Assembly: GCA_963921795.1 (NCBI GenBank)
Contig: OY997639.1
Span: forward strand, 47,201,310-47,265,309
Length of the DNA stretch: 64,000 bases
Reading direction: 5' to 3'
Source of the DNA: Nannobrachium achirus
Taxonomy: Eukaryota; Chordata; Actinopteri; Myctophiformes; Myctophidae
Part shown: positions 1-11,685 of the stretch, one piece after another
Position numbering within the stretch: position 1 is the stretch's first letter
Layout of the letters: each line of letters opens with the position of its first letter
The notes under the pieces: generated by a model
What the model was told of the DNA's origin: nothing
Databases searched by the model: none
The model's input: only the letters and a program-made list of their open reading frames with translations
Made by a program: the position numbers and the translations under genes

Positions 1-474
1 GGAGGATGTGACAAGGTCACTATCAGCCCATCTCCTCCTGTGCATCAGTTCAGCTTGCCTGCCAGCATTGTTTTGCTAGTAAGTCAGCCAGACTGGTACT
101 GTTAGAGGATGTTCCTGATAAAGACAGTTTTGTGGACGGGCTGGGGGGCATTGAAGTGATTTGGATGGCAAGCCATAGCTAAATCTGACATTTTTGTCAT
201 TCACTAATTTTGCTCATCTATTGCATTGCTATTCATCGTTTGCTATGGTTTATGACTACAATGTCACCCCATTTGCGAGTATAGCTAAATTCACTCTTCT
301 TTCCCCATCCATTCATTCAGTCAGGTTAATACAACTGGCAGATTGACAAAACTGATACTTTTTAACTGAGAGAGAGAAAAAAAAGGACAGAATCTAATTT
401 TTAGTTTTTCAACGTTGTGTCACACTTTCAGGCAAGAAAGTCAAACTAAAAATGGGGTTTGGAATACCTGTTCT
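1..474. other. Intron sequence, nothing recognised
   Basis: AT-rich DNA with no coding pattern. It should belong to the long intron upstream of the first visible adcy2 exon. No repeat with recognisable ends was seen. Confidence 0.5.
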
Positions 475-685
475 TTAACACTTTCAGTGCCAGGGCGTCA
501 TATGACGTCCGACACGACCTTGGCAATGATGCCAGAAAATAATATTGGCGTCATATGACGCCAGATGCTTTTTTTTCATATTACAGTAGTACAGTGTTGG
601 ATCTATGCGGTAACCAAGATACAGCCCTTTTGGACGATGGGACGGTCGTCATGCATGACAATTCAGTGGCGTCAGTTCAGAACAA

Positions 686-748
686 GCTAAGGTATGGCAA
701 CATGACTGGTGTCTGGTGAAGACACCAGTCATGTTGCCATACCTTAGC
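686..748. repeat. Perfect 29-bp hairpin, family B
   Basis: Arms 686-714 and 720-748 are perfect complements around a 5-nt loop. The arm begins GCTAAGGTATGGCAAC. A second copy with an extended CG-rich tip is at 48832-48915, and both copies share flanking sequence (GGCGTCAG before, AACAGGCACGAT after). Confidence 0.9.
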
Positions 749-1071
749 AACAGGCACGATGAAAAGTACATTTTTATTATTTCCCCCTGTCAAGGTATGG
801 CAGCTGCATACCCCTGCCATACCCAATTGACGCCCCTGCATGACATCACACGCTTATGTGACCAAATTCAAGCATGCTGGTTGGCCGGTTCCCCCCAGAA
901 ACAAGAGTCTCAAAGAGTTCAGTGACTTTTACCGTACCGGACACAGCAATCAGAGGGAGAGAGAGATATATTGAGAGAATGAGCTAGAATTAGTTATAAA
1001 ATCATTAGATTTAGTATTATTTAGAGAGATAGAGATATCACGGAGGTACTCGGCTGCTACACCCACGGGCC

Positions 1072-1378
1072 ACGGCCTCGATTTTGGTTCTGGCGGCCAG
1101 AAAAGCTCCTTCTACGGGCGATCGGTTCATCAGCGAAGGCCTCGGCTGGAACATCCACGGCCTCGATTTTGGTTCTGGCGGCCAGAAGAGCTCCTTCTAC
1201 GGGCGATCGGTTCATCAGCGAGGACCTCCGCTGGTACATCCACGGCCTCGATTTTGGTTCTGGCGGCCAGAAGAGCTCCTTCTACGGGCGATCGGTTCAT
1301 CAGCGAGGACCTCCGCTGGTACATCCACGGCCTCGATTTTGGTTCTGGCGGCCAGAAGGGCTCCTTCTACGGCGAGGC
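1072..1378. repeat. 85-bp minisatellite, about 3.5 copies
   Basis: The segment starting ATTTTGGTTCTGGCGGCCAG recurs at 1081, 1166, 1251 and 1336, a strict 85-bp period, with few differences. It is GC-rich unlike its surroundings. Because 85 is not a multiple of three, it opens long frames on both strands that shift from unit to unit. These are not evidence of a gene. Confidence 0.9.
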
Positions 1379-2142
1379 ATGCATGCTGCCAGGGACAGAC
1401 CACCGATTGCTACGGTTTCTCCGCGCGCCCTGTAGGATGCACTGCTGAGCTGTGCTGCGGTATGTTCTTTACGTTTCACTTTGTTATACGTCTGTCTTTC
1501 AATGTTATATGAGATAAGTGCTGTATAATGTATCAAAATGTATGAAATATATGGCCCATAAACCATAAAACTGTCTCCGCGACTCACAAATGGGTCCCGA
1601 CCCAAACGAGAGAAGCATCCATTTCATTGTAAAGTCGACATTCAGAAACGCTGATTTTAGGCTATATTCTTCACTGCATACTACGTGCCACTCACGTTAG
1701 AAGTAGAACATTGTTTATTTTGGCGATAATGAGCCAAGGACATCACATCACAGCCTAGTATAGAACAGTGGTTCCCAAAAGGTTTGATCGCGAGCCCCGG
1801 GGTGGGGGCGCTCGCCCTGGAACCTCCAAAGCACTAGCGACCACCCTCCACAACTCAAGCCCGATTTGGGAGACCCTCCTGGGCATGGCGCCGCTCGGCG
1901 TCGGCCTCTATACCTCCGTGATGGAGGGAGTGAAAACTTTTTATGTCCAAAACCGCTCGTTTTGCATTTATCATTTGAAATTATTTAGACTAGTGAAAAC
2001 AGCCGATCTACAACAACAGCCGATCTCCTTTTTAGGCACTAACTAGTAACTAACAATAAAATATGAGTCTAGAACACACCACTGTATGAGCTGCATAAAG
2101 TGTGGTTCCTGTTGAAATGAGCCATGCATCTGTAGCCTACTT

Positions 2143-2440
2143 TGATTGATTGATTGAAGACTTTATTAGAAGTTTGCATAGGAAAAGGTACAGTTTCATG
2201 ACGGTACAGTTCACTGGTACAAGGTCTACTAAAAGGAGATCCATGAAAAGACTAAGCTTATTTCCACTGGAAAGTGGAAACCATTGAAGTATCTCATATA
2301 ACATTGAATGACAGACAGATAGAACACAGTACTATGCAGTAGATATGTAAAGAAAAACAAAAAAAGACAGTAAGTCTAAACAAACAGTATATACAAAGAA
2401 GGGGAGGGTAGGGTGGGGCTAGGTTCTTTTTTTTACCACC
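2143..2440 (-). mobile_element. Antisense LINE 3' end
   Basis: This is the reverse complement of the 3' untranslated region of the LINE at 19926-20690, sharing the segments around AAGTCTAAACAAACAGTA and TACAGTTTCATGACGGTACA. It begins with TGATTGATTGATTGA, the complement of the (AATC)n tail. The coding part is missing, as expected for a 5'-truncated retrocopy. Confidence 0.85.
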
Positions 2441-2780
2441 TCTTTCTAATACATTCTTCAATCAATCAATAAGCCTGACCTGCTATTGTTTTTTTTTTTT
2501 TTTTGTGCATTTTTTTGGGTCCACATTATACAATTCAATTCAATTCAAAGGAGCTTTATTGGCATGAGAAAACATATGTTTACATTGCCAAAGCAAGTAT
2601 AACAAATACAATATAAAAACCAGTTGAAAATGGGGAACATATATACAGTTGGAGGGGGTACAGCATTGTTCATTTTACAGAGCTATGTCGCATTGTGACA
2701 TTTTATATATATACAGGGTACACATAGCAGCATTATTTTCCTACATAAAGGTATCGGCTCTGTTTCATACTGTATGTGCA

Positions 2781-2831
2781 ATCTACAAGCACACAACGCC
2801 TCGCACCGCGAGGCGTTATGTGCTTGTAGAT
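2781..2831. repeat. Hairpin module A (24-bp arms)
   Basis: Arms 2781-2804 and 2808-2831 pair around the loop ACC, with one mismatch. The core reads ATCTACAAGCACACAACG. It is followed by TCTGCTGTTTTCACTACTTT, the same outer sequence as in the copy at 6845-6923. Confidence 0.9.
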
Positions 2832-2935
2832 CTGCTGTTTTCACTACTTTTGTGCGACAGCCTTTGCTAAAGAACATACAAATTATACAGAAGCACGATC
2901 ATTTAGTATTTTTTATTTATTTCTATCATATACAG

Positions 2936-3220
2936 GGCCCGTGGAGTCTGACTGGATGGAGGAAGGATGGAGAGGACAGTATGATGGCTGAGATGGCGAG
3001 AGCGGAGGAGTCAGGCATAGGTCATACACACTGTAGGTTCGCTGCCTGGACCAATGTCACTCTAGGGGAGCTGAAGAACTTTCTGGGACTTCTCTTCCTC
3101 ACAGCTATCGTTCACAAGGCGGAGATTGCCATGCACTGGTCAAAACCCTGTCATTGCATGCCGTACTTTCCCAGAACAATGGCAAGAAACAGGTACCAGG
3201 CCATTTTGAGGTACCTGAGG
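2936..3220 (+). pseudogene. piggyBac transposase fragment
   Basis: An open stretch of about 95 codons encodes FAAWTNVTLGELKNFLGLLF, then HWSKPCHCMPYFPRTMARNR and YQAILRYLR. The pattern W-x-(V/T)-T-x-x-E-L-K-x-F-L-G-L-L followed by a Trp-Ser and (F/Y)-(F/P)-x-x-M-x-R-x-R-(F/Y)-x-x-I-L-R-(F/Y)-L is that of the DDE_Tnp_1_7 (piggyBac) family. The reading frame runs into a (CA)n array, and the catalytic aspartates expected further on were not found. It is a broken remnant. Confidence 0.7.
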
Positions 3221-3222
3221 CG

Positions 3223-3237
3223 CACACACACACATAC

Positions 3238-3331
<94 letters not shown>
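3223..3331. repeat. (CA)n microsatellite
   Basis: About 100 bp of nearly pure CA repeat. It cuts off the piggyBac transposase fragment. The reading frames through it are low-complexity artefacts. Confidence 0.98.
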
Positions 3332-3332
<1 letters not shown>

Positions 3333-4390
3333 TGAACAGTACCATCTTTGACCTTTATTTGTGGTGCCTTTGACTCCTGAATGTTGGCTTGTTGAATGCC
3401 TTTTTTTGAGAATACAGTACAGTACAGTACTGACTTTTATATTATTTTATTTATTCTTTACTTGCTGCACATTTATTTTATTTTACTTTTATCCAGTTAT
3501 ATTTTATTTTTGTGAAGTCATATTTGTGATTTCTTTTTTTTTGGAAATATTTGTAAATATTGTTGAACATAAATATGTTCATGCTGGATGTGTGAGGTAC
3601 TCACCAGGGTTAGGGTTCGATGTTGCCATAAAATAAAAGGTTGACATCGCTTTTCTGACTTTTTGTCTTCCTGACCTTCTAGACCAGGTAAAAACACAGT
3701 GAATTCACAGTGCATAGTTCTATCAAAATGTAAGGCAATTTCTACCTTCTGAGTCATTTCATACTTTTTCACTTTGCCCCCTTGAAACTAGACGATGGTA
3801 CAATATTTTTTTTAACTTTTTTTGCACATAATGAAAGTAGGCATGTCATTCTTTCTGTCAAGGGTACTTGTGTTCCGTTACCATTTACCAATTTGTTGCT
3901 ATGGCTTCCTAAAGTTTTTTTTCTTTGAACTCAAATATCTCAGAATCTAGATTTCTGAGGTTATTGACTGGTTTGCGCAGTGCGCACTCTCGAGCACCTA
4001 TCTCCAAAACCGCTCACCGAAATCACTCCAAAAATTTTTTGGTAAAAAAAAAAATCCTCTTTTACCAAACCTCCCATTTTTGTTCCGATGTGAATATCGG
4101 ATCATTTCCAATTTATTCCCTGGAATTGGGGCAGAAATGAATGGGACCTAATGGTGGCACTGGTAAGGGACGGGGGGCAGGGGGGGCTGGCACTCAAAGT
4201 GTTAAAGGGACTACACCATGAATTTTCATTTTTCCAATTTTTATGTATTTTCTTGGTGTCCCACCAGCAACTTCTATCCTCACAAAGTCCTATTTCTGAC
4301 CATTGTGTCTTTCTCAGTTTATGGGCAGATCTATGTTAGCATGTCTCAGAACGGTCCTGATTGTGAAAGGTCAGATTTGTGATGTCACAA

Positions 4391-4494
4391 GGCCTGAGAA
4401 GGAGGCAGGAGGAGCTGGGAGAGGGTTGGGGAGGGGTGGGCAGGCCTGAGAAGGAGGCAGGAGGAGCTGGGAGAGGGTTGGGGAGGGGTGGGCA
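4391..4494. repeat. 52-bp perfect tandem duplication
   Basis: Two identical purine-rich 52-bp units start with GGCCTGAGAAGGAGGCAGGA at 4391 and 4443. The perfect match suggests a recent duplication. Confidence 0.9.
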
Positions 4495-6762
4495 GGCCTG
4501 CTGAGCAGGAGGTGGGGAGGAGTGTGGGGCCAAAACTGGCTCAATAGCGCAGTCCTCCCACTCAGGACAAGGTGGTACTGCAGCTGAAAATGCTCTGAAA
4601 GCCAGGCAGAAATGACAGGGGCTCTGTATTCAGGAGTGGTAATTTAGCCTCAAACCTTTTCAAAAACGTTTTTGGGACACAAACAGTGTTATATAAATTA
4701 TTTTTAAATGCATGGTGTAGGACCTTTAAAAGGTTTTAAGATGTAGACAGTACCATTTCAACATTATAGTTGCAGAACGTGTTGAGTGCAAGCCATTAGA
4801 CTGAGCATGGGAATGCAATTGAAAGCTGTAATCCCAGATTTAGGCTATTAAATCCACTTCAGCCACAAAAGGCAGGGGAAACGGGAGAGAGATAGCCTAG
4901 GTTCAAGGGCACATTTTTTTTAGCGGTTAAGTCTTTTTTAAGCCTTCCAACAACCGATGAAGGTTTTGCAAAGAGTATCTTGTATCCCAAATCTCTAAGA
5001 CAGTATCATACATATTATACAGAGCATCTGTCTCCCTAATGCAACATAACAGTAGTTGTAGTTCCATATTAAGTGTGCACGGGGACCACAGCTACTGCAT
5101 GTTGCATTAAGGGAGACAGATTGCTGCCCAGTTGGCAGGCACGGCGGCATGGCAGGAAAGACAGGCCACTGCCAAGGACCGTGAAGCCCTCTAGTAAATA
5201 TTGGCACCGCCAGCCCTATCCATCTCTATAGCAACATTACCTGGCTGTATGATACTGTATCAGTGGTGTTACTGTAGCTGCCAACAGTAATGCAATTTCC
5301 TTGTGTTCTGTCTATTTGCTAATTGTGGTCAACAGGGCAAATCTCTGTTTGTGCTTGTAGAGGGGTCACAGGGTATTTTGGCTGTGATATGCAGATGCTT
5401 GTTCTTGTTGGATTGTTGGAAGTATTGCCATACGGGGAACAGTGTCATCTGGAAGAATCTTAATGCCACAAATGGGTGCATTGAAGCTTCATTTAAAGTA
5501 GAGCAACTAGTAGTTTAGTTCACTACACTTACAAAGTAGCTTGCCCAGCACTGGTAGAGATGATACACAGTTCAATGGGTAATCAAGTGCCAGGAACATT
5601 ACTTTTTAGGCAGTAAAACATGGAAACAAACACTGGGTAGTGCTGTAATCACACTGTTATTATGCATGTAAACGCTTCAATCATACTATTGCCATAATCT
5701 GATTATTTTATAATCATGGTGTTAGTGTGCATGTAAACACATGTTTAGTGTGAATTTTGTTTGACAGTGCCTTGTCTGATTTTTGTGCAGAGAGTCATTA
5801 GTCATACATGGATGTTCTCTTTCTCAGAGTTGCTTTGGGAGGGAGGGAAGGGTGCGATGTCACCTCACACATGCATACAGACAGTAGATTAAGCATGATG
5901 CCATACAACTCGTAGCATTGCAGACTCTTATCACACACCATCCAAGTACATTTTGTCTTCTGCACAGGAGGTAACACTTCCTGGTCTCTGAAGAGAACAG
6001 TGTTTTGCTTCATTTGAATCCAGGAGAGATTGGATCCAATTATCTGACACTGACTCACTTTAACACATGTACTGTAGGTAGCAAGGCAACGCATCTCATT
6101 ATGGAATACCATTTGGCCCATGGGAACCGAGCAGATCAAATTACATGTCCTCTCTGGTTCGGGGTAGTAATGAGGAGAGGTTCCGCGACCTATGTACCCA
6201 TAGACATACGGTAAAAGGGTAGATGCCGCCTCCGAATCTGGGACGTACGGTATCAGGGACGTGCTGGGCCCCTGATTCAGCCCGGGAAAAAGAGTTGGAG
6301 AGGCCCTCATTGCGCGTTATAGAGAGAGATCTCTCTATAGCGCTGCTGCTGCTACTCAAAGATTTGCCTTTTCAGATCATGACAAGTGACAAGCCAGTGG
6401 GCCAATTCACCCTTTGTTAGCCTTCTGGTTGGTCCCTGACTGACCAACCAGCAGGCTCTATCTGCCTTGTCCCGCCCTGGTTCCGCCTTTTTTAGGTTGA
6501 ATTTGCTAAAACATAATTTTTTGAGAAATAAAAACATTTAAAAACATTCTGAGTCACTATACTGCCACTGAGCAGCTCCATTTTACTGAAACCAAGTTTG
6601 AAATTAGAATTGAACACACAGAATAACAATACGAAGCAACTGAATTAAAATGGTAGTGGATGGAGTGTCCCACCGAATGTCCCACCAAGACACAGCAACC
6701 AATAGTTGTGAAGAGGGGCGGGACAACGGGCGGGACTTAGCAAATGGTGAATTACATGAGTT
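4495..6762. other. Intron sequence without recognised genes
   Basis: No coding pattern was seen. Short self-complementary stretches occur near 5022-5120 (GGGAGACAGA with TCTGTCTCCC). The segment at 6640-6760 is repeat-like but has no clear ends. Confidence 0.45.
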
Positions 6763-6844
6763 ATATATCGTCATTGTCGGGTGGACACCTTGTATGTCCA
6801 AAACCGTTTGTTTTGCATTTATCATTTTAAAAATGATTTAAACT

Positions 6845-6923
6845 AGTGAAAACAGCCGATGTACAAGCACACAACGCCTCGCACCGCGAGGCGTTGTGTG
6901 CTTGTAGATCTGCTGTTTTCACT
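6845..6923. repeat. Hairpin module A (38-bp arms)
   Basis: Arms 6845-6882 and 6886-6923 pair around the loop ACC with very few mismatches. The outer arm is AGTGAAAACAGC and the inner stem is CGCCTCGC/GCGAGGCG. Confidence 0.95.
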
Positions 6924-7039
6924 ACTTTAGTGCGACGGCCTTGTATGATGAAGCAGGGCTTTGCTTTGCGAAAAAATCTACAAATTTGAAACTTGGAGAT
7001 ACGAGGTTTCTATCCAAGGCCGATACAAGGTCATCGCAC

Positions 7040-7121
7040 AAAAGTAGTGAAAACAGCAGATCTACAAGCACACAACCGTGAGGCGTTGTGTGCTTGTAGA
7101 TCGGCTGTTTTCACTACTTTT
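7040..7121. repeat. Hairpin module A (37-bp arms, shortened tip)
   Basis: Arms 7040-7076 and 7085-7121 pair with one mismatch around the loop CGTGAGGC. The tip looks like a deletion of the CGCCTCGC stem seen in the copy 150 bp upstream. Confidence 0.92.
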
Positions 7122-7195
7122 AATCATTTTAAAAATGATAAATACAAAACAAACGGTTTTGGACATACAAGGTTTCCACCCGACAACGACGTTAT

Positions 7196-8337
7196 TTCAT
7201 GTAATATTTATTTCAGTGACTGGAGACAGATTTCTTTTGTGACATTTACCAGTGTTGCATTAGTATTTGGGGGGGATGCGGTTTTAATGACGTCACGCGC
7301 ACGTCTCTTAACACCTACATTACAGGAGTTAAGAGTTTCAGACAATGGTTTATTGATATGCATATAGGCTCATCGCTTTGTTAAATCACCCTGCTGTGAC
7401 ACTAAACGTTGTCCAGGTGTGTATCTGGGTGTTATTTTGAATCGATGCATGCCTGTGCGTGTGAGAGGCGTGACACTGGTCAGAAAAGATACGGGACGGC
7501 ATGTACACGTGTGACCGGACCAATGCAACACTGACTATTACTGTTACTTGGATTAGATAAAAGTATTTTGGTATTATATATGTAAAATATGCATTTTAGA
7601 TCAGATGTAACCAAGTTTACGTACTTGTAACGTGGATAGGCGGTTGTCCAGAACTGCCAGAAAAGGCTCTGGCTGCGGCCCAAATGAGCCACTTGATTGC
7701 CATGGCAACCCCCAAAAAGAAGTTTGATATAGAGGGTGAAAGATCAGACCAAGTACAGAGCCAAAGGTCAATTTCACAAGGTATTGAGGGTATTAAGTGG
7801 ATAAATGTCTGAAAATACAAAATGAATCCAACATATTACTGTTAATAGAAAAGATAATGTGTAGACAAACAACATTCATTTACACCAAAGTGTATGAATC
7901 TAAAACTGCTACACAATTGTATATAATATATATATACATGTATGTATTAGGGGGTCACTACTTCATAGGCTAAATAATGTTGAAGTCGCCTGTTCTAAAT
8001 GAGAGGATGATTGGTATCATCTTCAGTCCCACTGCGTCAGACGCTCACTCTGGCTCTGTGACATACTAGTGTGACATTGGGGTCAGTGATGCAAGCTAAC
8101 AGCTAATGCACAAAGGCATCTGAGTAATCTACCACTAATCATGTTCCGTAGCCTAATTTGATCTACTCCTTGAGATTAGCCCTTGAAATTCCATTTCGTT
8201 ACAGTCACAGATGTGATCAGATGCCATTTTCTCTGTGTCAGCATCAAGCCAGAAAGCAGAGAAAGTCTATTTTGAACTTTTGTATCTTGTGTGCTGCATT
8301 CTAGGTGTGCAGCACCATACTGTAGGTGGTGACATAC
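7196..8337. other. Intron sequence, nothing recognised
   Basis: AT-rich DNA with no coding pattern and no repeat with clear ends. Confidence 0.4.
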
Positions 8338-8797
8338 TGTACATACATACATACATACATACATACATACATACATACATACATACATACATACATACAT
8401 ACATACATGCTGTACGTACGTACATACATACATACATACATACATACATACATACATACATACATACATACATACTGTACATACATACATACATACATAC
8501 ATACATACGTACGTACGTACGTACGTACGTACGTACGTACGTACATACATACATACATACATACTGTACATACCATACATACATACATACATACATACAT
8601 ACATACATACATACATACATACATACTGTACATACCATACATACATACATACATACATACATACATACATACATACATACATACATACATACATACATAC
8701 ATACATGCATGCATGCATACATACATACATACATACTGTACATACCATACATATACATACATACATACTGTACATACCATACATACATACATACATT
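8338..8797. repeat. (TACA/TACG)n compound microsatellite
   Basis: About 460 bp of TACA units, with an internal run of TACG near 8507-8543 and interruptions of CTGTACATACC. It abuts the 3' end of the LINE fragment that follows. Confidence 0.97.
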
Positions 8798-8799
8798 CC

Positions 8800-9890
8800 A
8801 CACCTGAGTGGCAGTGTTGTGGAAGGTGAATTTACCCATATTTGTTTTAAAAATGGGTGGCACCAGATCCTTATTCGAGCTCCCTCTAGTGTTATGACCG
8901 TGAGAGTTGCTCACTCTTTTTAGGTAATTAATTAGATAATTTGGCACAGAGGGCATGGAGGGCAGCGATGCATTTACAATTTTGTATGTCAGCCCCAATT
9001 TCAGTTGATTGACTCTAGCTTCTACTCTGAGCCATCCTATGCTATTGTAATGTGCTGCACAAAGGTGTGTCATGGGTCCCAACCCAAGGATGAGTCGAAT
9101 TAGTTTGTTTTGAGAGGTTTGAAGCCTATTTTTTTTGTGACATTGTGATGTTAGAGTACCAAGAGGTACAAGCATAGTCAAATATGGGCTGAATAATGGC
9201 TCCAGCTAAGGTCCTGAGAGCATCTTTGTTGACAAAGGAGGTGATTCTGCCCAATAATCTTGTCCGTTGGTTTACTCTTTTAATCACTCTGGTTGCCATG
9301 CCTCCTCCTGTCAGCTTATTATCAAGGATGCAGCCTAAATATGTAACCTCTTCTTTACTTGAAATTACAACGTCACCTGTTCTGACCCTGAAGTCATTTA
9401 CATCTCTCCCACTAAGGGAATGGTTTGACCCAAAGAGAATGGATTCTGTTTTACCTAAATGCAGTGAAAGTTTGTTATCGGTGAGCCAAACTCCTATTTT
9501 AGTGAGTTCAGAACTGAGAGCCTCCTCAACCTGCGTTTGAGTGCTGAGTCGTCTGCAAACAGGAACAACTTGCAATTACATGCTGCACTCATGTCATTTA
9601 TGTAAAGTAAAAATAATAAAGGCCCTAGTATGCTACCTTGGGGAACCCCACAGTTTACTGGGAGGGTTGAGGACATGGTTCCGTTAATGTCGACCATTTG
9701 TTCTCTTCCCTCAAGGTAGGACTCCATCCAGCCTAAAGCTGTATCATCAAATCCAATGGCCTTCAGCTTATCCATTAGGATTGGATGATTTACAGTATCA
9801 AATGCCTTCTGGAGGTCCAGCATGCATACAGATGTGCTCTCTTCAGTATTTACTGCTCTTTTCCTGAACATTCGCCTGTCTTGCCAATGG
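8800..9890 (-). pseudogene. Non-LTR retrotransposon reverse transcriptase remnant
   Basis: Read on the minus strand in successive frames, it shows RT motif A (LDLQKAFDTV), motif B (GVPQGSILGPLLFLLYIND), motif C (FADDSAL) and then KLSLHLGKTESILFG and EVTYLGCILD. The C-terminal part has NKLIRLILGL and a HNTRGS segment ending TATQVWN. Frameshifts near 9575 and 9150 break it. The family pattern matches the LINE end at 19926-20690. Both the 5' and 3' sides run straight into (TACA)n arrays, so neither element end is present. Confidence 0.88.
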
Positions 9891-9921
9891 CAGGACGTGT
9901 GAAGTTTTGAAATGGCACATC

Positions 9922-10056
9922 TGTACATACATACATACATACATACATACATACATACATACATACATACATACCGGTACATACGTACATACATACATAC
10001 ATACATACATACATACATACATACCGGTACATACGTACATACATACATACATACAC
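9922..10056. repeat. (TACA)n microsatellite
   Basis: About 135 bp of TACA units with two identical interruptions, ACCGGTACATACG. It borders the upstream side of the LINE remnant. Confidence 0.97.
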
Positions 10057-10139
10057 CAGTAAGACTCCCTAATCGGGCTAATCACAAATAGGGCTAAAAT
10101 TTGTTTTTCCAAAATCTTCCTGATCCATGTTGATGACAT

Positions 10140-10915
10140 GAGTGTAGACATGCTGTGTAGTGATATTCGTGATTTTAGGGCAAAAACTGTAGGAGCAGTG
10201 TCCAAAAATGTGTTTTAAAAATCGGCCTGAAGGTGGCGCTAGAATAGGGCCATGTGAGAAATGAGGGGTGGGGTCTCCGCGTTACCTTGGCGGACGAATA
10301 GGTACCGGCCCCGGCTCTCCCGGACGCTCCTAGCCCGAGTTACGGCATTTTATGTGCGCTGCAGTGGCAGGGGGTCCTCCACTGGGGGCGCCACCACTTT
10401 TGCATCCGTTCTGGAGCACCAGGAGTCGGTGGTCCCCGGGAATTCCCTGTGAGCAGCCCCGTTGGGGTGGTCATTTGGTCATTTTTGCACATTTGGTCAT
10501 TTTTTACATCTGGGGGTCCCCCAGGGACCTGGGGGTCCCTGGGGCTCTGGGGGTCCTTGGAGGTTGTAGTTTGGCAGGCAAGGAGTGTGTGTGTAAAATC
10601 TGGCATGGATCGGGTCAACGGGTGCGGAGATATAAGCAGGGAAAAAGTGTGACGTGTGACGTGTGAGCACATTTGTTCATTTTTTACATCTGGGGGTCCC
10701 CCAGGGACCTGGGGGTCCCTGGGGCTCCGGGGGTCCTTGGAGGTTGTAGTTTGGCAGTCAAGGAGTGTGTGTGCAAAATTTGGCATGGATGGGGGCAACG
10801 GTTGTGGAGATATGAGCAGGGCAAAAGTGTGACGGACTCACTGACTCACTCACTCACTCACAGACAGCCGGTGGAGGTTTTGGTAGTAAATGCGACCTAC
10901 GGTCGCAATAATTAG
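10140..10915. repeat. Interspersed repeat with a 180-bp tandem duplication
   Basis: TTTTTACATCTGGGGGTCCC recurs at 10501 and 10681, a 180-bp period over about two units. The flanks (GCAAAAACTGTAGGAGCAGT, and GGAGATAT followed by GTGTGAC) reappear in inverse orientation at 30450-30670. Related pieces with CTGTCTGTC/CCGTCCGTCC are at 12535, 17680 and 19770. It is a dispersed family of unknown type. Confidence 0.7.
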
Positions 10916-11057
10916 GTAGCTCTCGTGCACATCCGGGTGGGGGTGCTGGTAGGCAAGATGAAGTATAAGAAAGACAAACTCCCACTGCCTCTTTTCAGGA
11001 AGGGACCGCACACTCCAATGAAGGTCGATGGACCAAACCTCTTTGCCGAGAATAGTC

Positions 11058-11098
11058 GATCTACAAGCTCACAACAAGGCGCTGTGAGCTTGTAGATC
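11058..11098. repeat. Hairpin module A (16-bp arms)
   Basis: Arms 11058-11073 and 11083-11098 (GATCTACAAGCTCACA) pair perfectly around a 9-nt loop. The flank TTTTGGCTAAAGTTCTCAGA is the complement of the flank of the copy at 47081, so both are in one repeat family. Confidence 0.92.
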
Positions 11099-11301
11099 TC
11101 CCATTTTGGCTAAAGTTCTCAGAATAGGGACGTTAAGGTTCAAGTGGTTAATATAAAGAAGGAGAAAAAAGGTTTCTATCACACAAAGATTTGAATGACC
11201 CCCTGTAGTAACTCTGAGGACCCCCAAGGGGTCCCGGACCCCCTGTTGAAGACCCCTGCGCTAGATGTTTATGCCGGTATTCTATACGACTCTGTCTTGC
11301 G

Positions 11302-11382
11302 CTGAAAATAGCTCATCTACAAGCTCCAAATGTGTCGCGATGTTATATGACTCGTTGTGAGCTTTTTAATCTGCTACTTGGT
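11302..11382. repeat. Decayed hairpin module A
   Basis: GAAAATAGCTCATCTACAAG on the left and GTTGTGAGCTTTTTAATCTG on the right still resemble the two arms. The stem is broken by substitutions. Confidence 0.6.
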
Positions 11383-11539
11383 TTGCAAACTTTTGCTAGT
11401 TTTCCAATTCACAATCTCAAGATATATTCCTATCCTTGCAAAATAGCCTCTATAAACGAACTTCTTATTTATTTTACTAATGCCAAATGCATTTTACTCA
11501 CTCAGATATTTATAACGAATAGAGGCAAAAGGAGGGAGA

Positions 11540-11577
11540 GAGAGAGTGCGTGCGTGCGTGCTTGCATGCGTGCGTGC

Positions 11578-11633
<56 letters not shown>

Positions 11634-11685
11634 GTGCGCATGTCTGTGATTGTGAGCGTGTGTGTGTGCGTGTGTTTGTGCTTGC
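11540..11685. repeat. (TGCG)n/(TG)n microsatellite
   Basis: A GTGCGTGC run leads into a pure TG run at about 11580-11628, then a mixed TG/CG tail. Confidence 0.95.

Larger units (their letters stand above)
475..4205 (+). mobile_element. Decayed piggyBac-like transposon with TTAA target duplications
   Basis: TTAA at 475-478 and 4202-4205 flank a 3.7 kb segment. The ends are inverted: 479 reads CACTTTCAGTGCCAG and the right end reads the complement of CACTTTGAGTGCCAG, 14 of 15 matching. TTAA duplications are the mark of piggyBac elements, and a transposase-like fragment lies inside (2936-3220). Later insertions include a hairpin at 686, an 85-bp minisatellite, an antisense LINE tail, a hairpin at 2781 and a (CA)n array. 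It cannot be autonomous now. Confidence 0.75.
6763..7195. mobile_element. TIR element (TCGGG family) with two hairpins
   Basis: The left end ATATCGTCATTGTCGGGTGG is inverted at the right end (CCACCCGACAACGACGTTAT). Between them lie ACCTTGTATGTCCAAAACCG and its complement. Two copies of hairpin module A sit at 6845-6923 and 7040-7121. A decayed internal end at about 7003-7015 suggests two elements joined head to head. There is no coding capacity, so it is a non-autonomous DNA transposon whose superfamily I cannot assign. Confidence 0.75.

Noticed and set aside
1084-1512. 142-codon frame over the 85-bp minisatellite
   Set aside because: The unit length is not a multiple of three, so the peptide repeats with a frame change in each unit; overlapping frames exist on both strands and no protein family is recognisable.
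3105-3351. His-Thr and Cys-Val frames here and in all other (CA)n/(TG)n arrays (11.5, 12.1, 13.3, 13.6, 21.4, 36.2, 44.4, 47.2, 60.1 kb)
   Set aside because: Low-complexity translations of microsatellites, open only because the repeat has no stop codon.
8176-10205. Long frames of Tyr-Met-Cys-Val or Ile-His-Thr-Tyr type on both strands
   Set aside because: They are translations of (TACA)n arrays. Only the reverse-transcriptase parts between the arrays have a protein pattern.
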